Of a stretch of 12,611 nucleotides of DNA, positions 1-5,982 are shown piece by piece; the stretch's first letter is position 1; each line of letters starts with the position of its first letter. The translations under genes and the position numbers were made by a program. The stretch lies in assembly GCA_012735335.1 (NCBI GenBank), contig JAAYHO010000181.1, positions 1 through 12,611 of the forward strand. The letters run 5' to 3'. Under the pieces are notes generated by a model. The model had not been told where the DNA came from. It ran no database searches and saw only the letters and a program-made list of their open reading frames with translations. This DNA comes from Gammaproteobacteria bacterium (GTDB lineage: Bacteria; Pseudomonadota; Gammaproteobacteria; Pseudomonadales; Pseudomonadaceae).

Positions 1-423
1 GAGCGGTATATCGCTGCCGAACCTGAGCCAGTGGTCATCATCGCCCACAGCCTCGGCTGCGTGACCGTCGCCCACTGGGCCGCCCAGGCCAGTCCGGCAC
101 TGCGCAAGCGGGTGCTGGGTGCGCTGCTGGTCGCCCCGGCGGATGTGGAACGGGACGGCTGCCCTGCCCCGCTACGCAACTTCGCCCCCATCCCGCAGCA
201 GCCATTGGGCTTTCCCAGCTTGTTGGTCGGCTCCAGCAATGACCGCGCCGCCACCGCACAACGGGCCCTGGCGCTGGGTGACAGCTGGGGCAGCCACACG
301 GTTATCCTGGAGCAGGCCGGGCATATCAATACCGATGCAGGTTTCACCCGCTGGGAGGAAGGCTTTGCCTATCTGTACCAGTTGCAGAGCCTGATTGAAA
401 AGCAACAGCGGCGGTGGGCCTGA
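1..423 (+). CDS. RBBP9/YdeN-family alpha/beta serine hydrolase (5' end missing)
   Basis: The reading frame is open from base 1, so the start lies outside the window; 140 residues are visible. The nucleophile elbow A-H-S-L-G-C places the catalytic Ser at visible residue 17. The other likely triad members are Asp81 (in S-S-N-D-R) and His108 (in A-G-H-I-N). These three motifs and their spacing are typical of the small RBBP9-type serine hydrolases, which are about 180-200 residues long, so roughly a quarter is missing. The family acts in the cytoplasm; natural substrates in bacteria are mostly unknown, so I assign none. It converges on the YeeE-type permease gene, with 22 bp between stop codons, and ends in a hairpin. 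Nothing ties it functionally to sulfur metabolism. The family call is fairly secure, the role is not. Confidence 0.85.
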   Translation, partial: ERYIAAEPEPVVIIAHSLGCVTVAHWAAQASPALRKRVLGALLVAPADVERDGCPAPLRNFAPIPQQPLGFPSLLVGSSNDRAATAQRALALGDSWGSHTVILEQAGHINTDAGFTRWEEGFAYLYQLQSLIEKQQRRWA

Positions 424-446
424 ACGCAGTCGGCCCACCCCCTTTT
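413..446 (+). terminator. Terminator-like hairpin between convergent genes
   Basis: GGTGGGCC (413-420) and GGCCCACC (432-439) form a perfect 8-bp GC-rich stem with an 11-nt loop, followed by CCCC and TTTT (443-446). The stem includes the last codons of the hydrolase gene. Its place between two convergent stop codons fits a terminator for the plus-strand gene and perhaps for both. The loop is long and the T tract short, so strength is uncertain. Confidence 0.5.
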
Positions 447-1633
447 CACCAGTGCAGAACCCGCCGTAGCCCAAGCCCAGCAAGCAGTCCGAACAGGCAG
501 AACAGCGCGAACACCCAACCGGACAGCGCGCCAGCCATGATCCCGGACAGCAACGTACCCACGGTACAGCCCAGCGCCAGCATTGCGCCCCAGCCCATCA
601 GCACCCCACCGAGCAGACCACGCAACGCCTGCCCTGCATTCGGCAACGCGGGTTGCCAGTCACCGGCAATCAACGCACTGGCCCAGGCACCCAGCAACAG
701 CGCACTGATAAAGGCGCCGTTATTGGACAGCAACGCCTGCTTGATCACGGTAGCGCAGCCGGAAAAGCCATCCAGACCGTGCAGCCGATCCGGCAGCCAG
801 CCCAGCGCATTCGCCCCTGTGCGCGACAGGCTGCCCAACTCGGCGGTCACCCCCAGCGGCCCGACCCGTAGATAGCACACCACCGCCAGCGCACCAATCA
901 GCACCCCGCCGATATAGGTGGGCCAGCGGCGGCGCCAGATACGCTGACCAACTGACAACGTCTCAGCCGAAGCAGCTTGCGGGCGGGCAAAACGCAGCAG
1001 CAGCCAGGCCAAAAGAGCCAGCACCGCCAACTGCCCGATCAGGGAGCCTGCGTAGCCCAGATGGCCCGGCAACCAGATACTCGGCGCATCAGCCACAAAC
1101 CGCAGATACAGGGGATTCCAGCTGAGAAAGCCCAGCACAAAGCCGAGCAGCACACCGATCAGGGCAAACACCGAGGCAAAGGCGCCCTCGCCCAGACGGT
1201 ACAGATGGGCGCTGATGCAGGAACCGGAAATAGCCATGCCCAGCCCGAACAGCCCCGCGCCCAACGCCAGCACCAGACTCACCGGGCCGATATGGGCATC
1301 CGGCGGCAGCCGCCCGCCAAACGGATCGGGCACAAAGGAGCCCAGCACCGCATGGTAACCGAGGGTGCCGACGGCCAGCGCCGCCAGCAGGCCGAGCAAC
1401 CCGTTGGGGTCGCGGCGCTCCAGATAGTCCCGGGTAACGCAGAAGAAACAGAAACGCGAACGCTGCAACAGCACACCAAACACGGCCCCGGTCAGCAGCG
1501 AAAAACTCAACGCCCGTCCCGCCGGGGTCGGTTCGAATATCACCCAGGCCCAGGCCATCACCCCGACAGCCAGCGCCAGCGCCAAAAGCAGAACACCGGC
1601 GCTCGGCCGGTCAGTTGTTACGGGTTCACTCAT
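446..1633 (-). CDS. YeeE/YedE (TsuA-type) sulfur-compound membrane permease
   Basis: This is a 395-residue polytopic inner-membrane protein with two homologous halves. Characterised TsuA members of the family import thiosulfate through a path lined by conserved cysteines. Here the matching signatures are R-S-R-F-C-F-F-C (Cys62, Cys65), G-S-C-I-S-A-H-L-Y (Cys139), F-S-G-C-A-T (Cys293) and L-A-L-G-C-T-V-G-T (Cys356). About nine or ten hydrophobic segments can be traced. I start at the ATG at 1631-1633, which has GGGAG about 10 bases upstream. A longer frame to 1687 has no ribosome-binding site, and its ATG precedes a terminator-like hairpin. The gene lies downstream of the exported rhodanese on the same strand, which suggests uptake of a sulfane-sulfur compound such as thiosulfate. 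Substrate is inferred from the family. Confidence 0.85.
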   Translation of the reverse strand: MSEPVTTDRPSAGVLLLALALAVGVMAWAWVIFEPTPAGRALSFSLLTGAVFGVLLQRSRFCFFCVTRDYLERRDPNGLLGLLAALAVGTLGYHAVLGSFVPDPFGGRLPPDAHIGPVSLVLALGAGLFGLGMAISGSCISAHLYRLGEGAFASVFALIGVLLGFVLGFLSWNPLYLRFVADAPSIWLPGHLGYAGSLIGQLAVLALLAWLLLRFARPQAASAETLSVGQRIWRRRWPTYIGGVLIGALAVVCYLRVGPLGVTAELGSLSRTGANALGWLPDRLHGLDGFSGCATVIKQALLSNNGAFISALLLGAWASALIAGDWQPALPNAGQALRGLLGGVLMGWGAMLALGCTVGTLLSGIMAGALSGWVFALFCLFGLLAGLGLRRVLHW

Positions 1634-1659
1634 TCGCAAAACACTCCCGTTGCGAATAC

Positions 1660-1684
1660 AAAAGGCCGGGGTATACGCCCGGCC
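1660..1684 (-). terminator. Terminator/attenuator-like hairpin between rhodanese and permease genes
   Basis: GGCCGGG (1664-1670) and CCCGGCC (1678-1684) make a perfect 7-bp all-GC stem with a 7-nt loop. Read on the minus strand it is followed at once by TTTTGTATT, the form of an intrinsic terminator. It sits 38 bases after the rhodanese stop and 27 bases before the chosen permease start. Confidence 0.55.
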
Positions 1685-1697
1685 CATGAATTACCAC

Positions 1698-1715
1698 GTC
1701 GCGGCCAGCCGCGAC
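1698..1715 (-). repeat. Hairpin just after the rhodanese stop codon
   Basis: GTCGCGG (1698-1704), loop CCAG, CCGCGAC (1709-1715): a perfect 7-bp stem with a 4-nt loop, 7 bases past the rhodanese stop. It has no T tract in either direction. It may protect the 3' end of the rhodanese message or act with the next hairpin; the role is inferred. Confidence 0.5.
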
Positions 1716-1722
1716 CAGTCGT

Positions 1723-2646
1723 TTACTTGCCGCCCCACACAGTCCCGGCAACGTTCACCACCGGCACGCCCACGGCATTGCCGTATTCAGTCCAGGAGCC
1801 ATCGTAATTGCGTACGTCATAGCCGAGGATCTTGCTCAGGGCGAACCAGGTGTGGCTGGAGCGCTCGCCAATGCGGCAGTAGGTGATGATCGGCTGGCTG
1901 CCGTCCACCCCGACTGCGGCGTAGACCTTGCGCAGCTCGTCGGCGGATTTGAAGGTGCCGTCGGCGGCGACGGCCGAGCCCCAGGGCACATTGACCGCAC
2001 CGGGAATATGGCCGGCGCGGATGGCCAGCTCCTGCACGCCTTCAGGGGCAAAGATGCGGCCGTTGAATTCGTCCGGCGAGCGGATATCAATCAACTGCGC
2101 CTGTTGCTTGCCTTCAGCCACCGCTACCACATCGACAAAGCGTGCCCGCAGGGCCTCGTTACGCTCGCCGAGACTGATATTGCCGGGGGCATGGGCGACC
2201 TGGCGGGTGGTCAGCGGGCGGCCTTCCTTTTCCCACTTGGCGCGACCGCCATCCAGCAGCTTGACGTTCTCCACACCGTACACGTCGAATACCCAGGCAC
2301 CCCAAGCGGCGAACCAGTTGTTGTTGTCGCCATACAGAATGACGGTGCTGTCACTGGATACGCCGGCTTCGCGCAGCAGTTTCTGGAAGTCCTCGGCCGA
2401 GGCGATATCCCGGCGCACCGGGTCGACCAGATCGGTGTGCCAGCTGACATTCACTGCGCCGGGAATATGCCCGCGCTCGTACTGACCGGGATTGACGCTT
2501 ACCTCGATGATGCGCAGATCCGGCTGCTCGAGGTTCTGCTCCAGCCAGTCGGTGCTGACCAGCACCTCGCTGTTGGCCGCCTGGGCGACCTGTACTATCG
2601 CTGCGGCAGCCAGTACGCCGGCTCCGAGCCATTGCTTGATACTCAT
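1723..2646 (-). CDS. Exported tandem-domain rhodanese (thiosulfate-type sulfurtransferase)
   Basis: The 307-residue precursor starts with a Sec signal peptide (residues 1 to about 23, ending A-Q-A), so the enzyme should work in the periplasm. It has two rhodanese domains, roughly residues 28-145 and 168-298; each contains the G-H-I-P-G-A-V-N-V signature. Only the second is catalytic: its loop C-R-I-G-E-R (257-262) carries Cys257, the only cysteine in the protein. The equivalent place in domain 1 reads Y-G-D, the usual inactive form. The family moves sulfane sulfur from thiosulfate or mercaptopyruvate to a thiophilic acceptor; the Arg after the Cys favours thiosulfate. The ATG at 2644-2646 is chosen because AAGGAG lies 6 bases upstream and the signal peptide follows directly; an upstream in-frame ATG at 2676 lacks both. 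It lies between the SfnB-like gene and the YeeE permease, all on one strand. Confidence 0.9.
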   Translation of the reverse strand: MSIKQWLGAGVLAAAAIVQVAQAANSEVLVSTDWLEQNLEQPDLRIIEVSVNPGQYERGHIPGAVNVSWHTDLVDPVRRDIASAEDFQKLLREAGVSSDSTVILYGDNNNWFAAWGAWVFDVYGVENVKLLDGGRAKWEKEGRPLTTRQVAHAPGNISLGERNEALRARFVDVVAVAEGKQQAQLIDIRSPDEFNGRIFAPEGVQELAIRAGHIPGAVNVPWGSAVAADGTFKSADELRKVYAAVGVDGSQPIITYCRIGERSSHTWFALSKILGYDVRNYDGSWTEYGNAVGVPVVNVAGTVWGGK

Positions 2647-2691
2647 GGTGTTCTCCTTGCTGTGCTGATGGCCCATCGGGCCGGTGGCTGC

Positions 2692-2711
2692 CTGCCGCCC
2701 GAGGGCGGCGG
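2692..2711 (-). repeat. Intercistronic hairpin between sfnB-like and rhodanese genes
   Basis: GCCGCC (2694-2699), loop CGAG, GGCGGC (2704-2709), with one wobble and one further pair outside. There is no T tract, so it is not a standard terminator. It lies in the 80-bp gap between the two genes and could stabilise or process the shared message. Confidence 0.35.
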
Positions 2712-2726
2712 TCAGTTCGGGTGGTC

Positions 2727-3968
2727 TCAGCTGTAGTTCGAGGGCACGGGATGCTCCCCGGTCAGCAGCCAGCGACCGATATCCTTCTGTTTGTGATCCA
2801 GTGGGTCATGCAGGGTATGCACCCGCACGTTGCGCCAGAAACGGTCGAAACCGAAGCGCGAGGAAGTGGCCCGGGCGCCCATGGTCTCGAATACCTCACT
2901 GGTGATATCCAGCGCGACCCGGGCCGAGAGCAGCTTGGCTTCGGCTATCCAGGTGGCCAGCTCGCCGCGCTCCTCGGGGGTTGGCGAGTGCTGGTCGAGC
3001 AGTTGCTGCAATCGCCCGGCCGCCCGCTCGGCCAACAAGGTGGCGGCATCCAGTCGGGCCCAGAGTCCACCGAGGCGCAGCTGGATCAGCGCATCCTCGG
3101 TCGGGCGTTCGGCGGTAGAGCCTGGCCAGCTGCGTGCCCGCTCGTTGATGTAATCCAGCGCTCCGCTCAGCGCGCCGGCGGCGTTACCCAGATAGATCTG
3201 CACCAGGATCAACTGCGACACACAGGTCCGCAGGCTGGCACGGGGGCTGTTCAGGCCATACTCCAGCAGATCGGCGGCATCCACGTAGACGCCCTCGAAA
3301 TGCACAGTGCCGCTGTCGGTCTGGCGCTGGCCGAAGCCATCCCAGTCGTCGTTGATCAGCAGACCGTCGCGCTGGGCCGGTATCACCAGAAACACCCGCT
3401 CCTGCGAGCCAAAGGTACGTGGCACACTGACCACCAGCGCATCAGACCCCAGCGCCCCGGAGCAGAACGACTTGCTGCCGAGCAGTTGGTAATGCTCATC
3501 CTGGGGCACCAGTTGCAGGTGGGTATCCCGGCCGTTGGTGGCGTTACCCCAGAACCAGTTCTGGTCGAGGGTCAGGCGCAGCCAGTAATCCTGTTGCTGG
3601 GCGTTGGCGAACAGCTGGATGGTCGCCAGCTGCAGATGATGAAAGGCGAACAGGTGGGCCAGCGAGCTATCCACTGCCGCCAGATAACGCACAATGCGGT
3701 AGATTTCCGGCCAGCTGCTGCCCGCACCGCCCAACTGCCGGGGAATACTCAGGCGCAACAGGCCGCTGTCACGGAACAGCTGCTTCTCGGCCTGGGCCGA
3801 ACCGCCCTGCTGATCGCGCTGCACCGCAGTGGCGGCCAGTTGCGCGGCCAGGGTCAGGGTTGCCGAGCGCCAGGGGCCCTCATCCAGCGAGAGCACCCGC
3901 GGGTTGATCACCGGGGCCACGTCCAGCGTCTGGATCAGCGCCACCTTGGGGTTGGTCAGACTGCTCAT
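2727..3968 (-). CDS. sfnB: SfnB/DszC-like flavin-dependent sulfur-acquisition monooxygenase (acyl-CoA dehydrogenase fold)
   Basis: This 413-residue protein has the acyl-CoA dehydrogenase fold: an N-terminal helical domain (about 35-135), a beta domain (about 136-240, with W-F-W-G-N-A at 138-143 and S-K-S-F-C-S-G at 165-171) and a C-terminal helical bundle. The C-terminal R-F-W-R-N-V-R-V-H-T-L-H-D-P segment (376-389) is typical of the SfnB/DszC branch. Those enzymes use reduced flavin and O2 on organosulfur compounds and are not true dehydrogenases. It needs an FMN reductase; the only one in the window is SsuE, across the divergent region. The start at 3966-3968 is supported by GAGGA 7 bases upstream; this site overlaps the stop of the preceding binding-protein gene, a sign of translational coupling. 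The symbol follows family resemblance; dimethylsulfone-type metabolism is a guess and the real substrate is open. Confidence 0.75.
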   Translation of the reverse strand: MSSLTNPKVALIQTLDVAPVINPRVLSLDEGPWRSATLTLAAQLAATAVQRDQQGGSAQAEKQLFRDSGLLRLSIPRQLGGAGSSWPEIYRIVRYLAAVDSSLAHLFAFHHLQLATIQLFANAQQQDYWLRLTLDQNWFWGNATNGRDTHLQLVPQDEHYQLLGSKSFCSGALGSDALVVSVPRTFGSQERVFLVIPAQRDGLLINDDWDGFGQRQTDSGTVHFEGVYVDAADLLEYGLNSPRASLRTCVSQLILVQIYLGNAAGALSGALDYINERARSWPGSTAERPTEDALIQLRLGGLWARLDAATLLAERAAGRLQQLLDQHSPTPEERGELATWIAEAKLLSARVALDITSEVFETMGARATSSRFGFDRFWRNVRVHTLHDPLDHKQKDIGRWLLTGEHPVPSNYS

Positions 3969-3977
3969 GGTGATTCC

Positions 3978-4949
3978 TCAGGGTGCCCAGATGTCGACGT
4001 CGGCGGCATCCACCTGCACCGGCAACAGCCCCTCGGCGTGGAAGGCATCGGCAATGCGCTGCTGCTCGGCCAGGCTGTCCCGCTGCACCAGGCGCACCTC
4101 GTAGCTGCGGTTACCGTTACCCACCTCGACGATCTTCGGATCCAGTCCACCCCACAGCGGAGCGAGGATCTCTGCACCTTCCTGCGGATTGGCGCGCAGC
4201 CATTCGCCGCCCTTGCGCAGCTCCTCGAACAACGTCTGCACCACCTCCGGATGCTTCTCGGCAAAGGCCACCGAGCTCAGGTAGTAGCGCTGGTAATCAG
4301 CCAATCCGTCGCGACCGTCGATCAGCGTGCGGGTCTGAAGCTGGGTCCGGGCACTGCTGAGAAAGGGTTCCCAGACCACCCAGGCGTCGACGTTGCCATT
4401 CTCAAAGGCAGCGCGACCGTCGGCGGGGGTCAGGTAGGAAGGACGGATATCGGCAAAGCTCAGTCCGGCCTGTTGCAGGGCACGCACCAGCAGATAGTGC
4501 CCACCAGAACCCTTGACCACCGCCACGCGCTTGCCCTTGAGGTCCGCCACATTGGTGATGGCTGACTGGTCCTGCACGAGAACCGCCTGGGCAGTAGGCG
4601 ACGGCGCTTCCTGGGCGACATAGACCAGACGCGCACCGGCGGCCTGAGCAAACACCGGCACGGTATCGGCCACGTCCGCGGAAAAGTCGACGTTACCGAC
4701 GTTCAGTGATTCCAGCAGTGGCAGACCATTGGGAAACTCGTGCCAGGAAACCTTGACGCCCTGCTCGTTCAGCACCTTTTCCAGAGTGCCCTGGCTGCGC
4801 AGCAGGGTGATCAGGGTGGAGGATTTCTGAAAGCCGATGCGCACTGTGGTTTCGGCGAGCGCGGTACCGGCCAGCAACAGGCTGGCTGCGGTAAACAGGG
4901 TAGCGAGCAGCGCGCGCTTGCGAGGTGAGGTCTTGCGGGAGGTGATCAT
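3978..4949 (-). CDS. Sulfonate-family ABC transporter periplasmic binding protein (orphan, divergent paralogue of SsuA)
   Basis: The 323-residue precursor has a basic start and hydrophobic core, with likely cleavage after A-L-A (residue 32). The mature part begins T-V-R-I-G-F-Q-K and keeps the SsuA-family landmarks: E-F-P-N-G-L-P-L-L-E (71-80), L-K-G-K-R-V-A-V-V-K-G-S (137-148), P-A-D-G-R-A-A-F (175-182) and D-A-W-V-V-W-E-P-F (188-196). It is clearly related to the SsuA encoded at 9273-10247. The ligand-pocket segment T-A-G-E-T-P-P of SsuA is replaced here by D-V-A-D-T-V-P (92-98), which suggests another substrate. No permease or ATPase gene is next to it on this strand, so it may deliver to one of the two plus-strand transporters. 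The ATG at 4947-4949 fits the signal peptide and has a weak GAGAG site; an in-frame ATG at 5063 would add 38 residues unlike a leader. It heads the minus-strand group, with 9 bp to the next gene. Confidence 0.88.
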   Translation of the reverse strand: MITSRKTSPRKRALLATLFTAASLLLAGTALAETTVRIGFQKSSTLITLLRSQGTLEKVLNEQGVKVSWHEFPNGLPLLESLNVGNVDFSADVADTVPVFAQAAGARLVYVAQEAPSPTAQAVLVQDQSAITNVADLKGKRVAVVKGSGGHYLLVRALQQAGLSFADIRPSYLTPADGRAAFENGNVDAWVVWEPFLSSARTQLQTRTLIDGRDGLADYQRYYLSSVAFAEKHPEVVQTLFEELRKGGEWLRANPQEGAEILAPLWGGLDPKIVEVGNGNRSYEVRLVQRDSLAEQQRIADAFHAEGLLPVQVDAADVDIWAP

Positions 4950-5244
4950 CTGACTACTCTCTACAACGAGTGACTGGAAAGACCCGTCTCGTCGCAGATG
5001 CGGAGCCGGATCAGGAACAAGTGAGGCAAGCCTCGGTAACTGTCCGGTGATCCGGTTGAGCAAAACTAAACAATCTAAAAACGAAATAATAAATACTTTT
5101 TTGGAATAATGTTATACCGCACCACTAATTCCGCAAAGGAATAACAAAATCACTATTTATTCTTTTTAAACTGGTTAAGCGCAGTGCATATTGCTCCCAT
5201 CGCCGACACTTCTTCCCGTCGGCACCAGCATAGGAGCGCAACAC
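4950..5244. promoter_or_regulatory. Divergent control region between the binding-protein operon and lsfA
   Basis: This 295-bp region separates the two divergent groups. About 5060-5170 is strikingly AT-rich against the GC-rich surroundings. At 5128-5142 lies the inverted repeat ATTCC-N5-GGAAT, which also fits the T-N11-A pattern of LysR-type regulators (T5129/A5141). GGAATAA occurs twice in direct orientation (5103-5109 and 5138-5144). A possible minus-strand sigma-70 promoter is ATAACA (5110-5115), 18-bp spacer, TATTAT (5086-5091), which puts the palindrome near -56. I cannot place the lsfA promoter. CysB, a LysR-type regulator, controls sulfur-starvation genes in relatives and is the obvious candidate; that link is inferred. 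Confidence 0.55.
5128..5142. promoter_or_regulatory. Candidate LysR-type operator (ATTCC-N5-GGAAT)
   Basis: This is a perfect 5-bp inverted repeat around a 5-bp centre, with T-N11-A spacing, in the AT-rich core between divergent sulfur genes. One arm is repeated as GGAATAA 35 bp away at 5103-5109. Symmetry and position suggest an operator; the protein that binds is not shown by the sequence. Confidence 0.4.
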
Positions 5245-5892
5245 ATGAGTATCAGACTGGGCGATATTGCCCCCGACTTCGAGCAGGATTCCAGTGAAGG
5301 TCGCATTCGCTTCCACGAATGGCTGGGTGACAGCTGGGGCATTCTGTTTTCCCACCCGGCGGACTTCACCCCGGTTTGCACCACCGAGCTGGGCCTGACC
5401 GCCAAATTGAAAGACCAGTTTGCCGAGCGCGGCGTCAAGGTCATCGCCCTGTCGGTCGACCCGGTAGCGTCGCACATCGAGTGGATCAAGGACATCAACG
5501 AAACCCAGAACACTCTGGTCGGCTTTCCGATCATCGCCGACCACGACCGCAAGGTGTCCGAGCTCTATGACCTGATCCACCCCAACGCCAACGACACCCT
5601 GACCGTGCGTTCACTGTTCATCATCGACCCGAACAAGAAGGTGCGGCTGACCATCACCTACCCCGCCAGCACCGGTCGCAACTTCGATGAGATTTTGCGG
5701 GTGGTGGATTCACTGCAGTTGACCGATAACTACAAGGTAGCTACCCCCGGCAACTGGAAGAACGGCGACGATGTCGTGATCGTCAATTCCATTCAGGACG
5801 AAGCCGAGTTGCGCGAGCGCTTCCCGGCGGGCTACCGGGCGGTCAAGCCGTACCTGCGCCTGACGCCGCAACCGAATCGCAAGACTGCCTGA
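5245..5892 (+). CDS. lsfA: LsfA-type 1-Cys peroxiredoxin (Prx6 family)
   Basis: This is a 215-residue cytoplasmic thiol peroxidase that reduces H2O2 and organic peroxides. The catalytic motif H-P-A-D-F-T-P-V-C-T-T-E-L (37-49) holds the peroxidatic Cys45. It is the only cysteine in the protein, which defines the 1-Cys type. The thioredoxin-fold domain covers about residues 5-165 and the Prx6-type C-terminal domain the rest; A-T-P-G-N-W-K-N-G-D-D-V (about 172-183) is characteristic. The ATG at 5245 follows AGGAG at a spacing of 9; an in-frame TTG at 5191 would add an unlikely leader. P. putida LsfA was first noted as a protein made under sulfate starvation. Its place at the head of a sulfonate cluster suggests protection from peroxide leaked by the FMNH2-dependent oxygenases. 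Confidence 0.95.
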   Translation: MSIRLGDIAPDFEQDSSEGRIRFHEWLGDSWGILFSHPADFTPVCTTELGLTAKLKDQFAERGVKVIALSVDPVASHIEWIKDINETQNTLVGFPIIADHDRKVSELYDLIHPNANDTLTVRSLFIIDPNKKVRLTITYPASTGRNFDEILRVVDSLQLTDNYKVATPGNWKNGDDVVIVNSIQDEAELRERFPAGYRAVKPYLRLTPQPNRKTA

Positions 5893-5907
5893 TAATCCAT
5901 TCCCATT

Positions 5908-5931
5908 GCCACCCGCTGCGGCGGGTGGCTT
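5908..5931 (+). terminator. Hairpin after lsfA, partial terminator or mRNA stabiliser
   Basis: GCCACCCGC (5908-5916), loop TGCG, GCGGGTGGC (5921-5929): a perfect 9-bp GC-rich stem, 15 bases after the lsfA stop. It is followed only by TTGCTGCC, so the T tract is poor. It may end part of the lsfA transcripts while allowing readthrough into the ABC transporter genes, giving more lsfA message. Confidence 0.45.
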
Positions 5932-5952
5932 GCTGCCTGACTTGACCTCAAG

Positions 5953-5981
5953 AAGGAGAGACGACAAAACCAAGGAGAGAC
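5953..5981 (+). promoter_or_regulatory. Duplicated ribosome-binding site before the binding-protein gene
   Basis: The 10-mer AAGGAGAGAC occurs at 5953-5962 and again at 5972-5981, a 19-nt period. The second copy is the functional Shine-Dalgarno site, 6 bases before the ATG at 5983. The first has no start codon at a useful distance. Confidence 0.5.
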
Positions 5982-5982
5982 C

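Noticed and set aside
1634..1687. Longer N-terminus for the YeeE permease starting at 1687
   Set aside because: There is no ribosome-binding site before that ATG, and the extension would translate through the terminator-like hairpin. The ATG at 1633 has GGGAG upstream.
977..1807. A 276-codon plus-strand open frame opposite the YeeE permease gene
   Set aside because: It is low-complexity and Q/R/P/H-rich, the mirror of a membrane-protein gene. It has no ribosome-binding site or known motif.
1852..2736. A 294-codon plus-strand open frame opposite the rhodanese gene
   Set aside because: It is antisense to a rhodanese gene with intact catalytic loop, signal peptide and ribosome-binding site, and shows no protein family features.
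2721..4565. A 614-codon open frame on the plus strand opposite the SfnB-like and binding-protein genes
   Set aside because: It is antisense to two well-supported genes. Its translation is rich in Q, G, R and A with no recognisable domain, as expected from the complement of GC-rich codons.
5191..5244. Upstream TTG start for LsfA
   Set aside because: The 18 added residues do not resemble the family N-terminus, while the ATG at 5245 has AGGAG and begins M-S-I-R-L-G-D as expected.
5200..5244. Possible sigma-54 (-24/-12) promoter before lsfA, from CGGCAC at 5219-5224
   Set aside because: The GC of the -12 element is not found at the required distance, and the site would lie almost on the ribosome-binding site.
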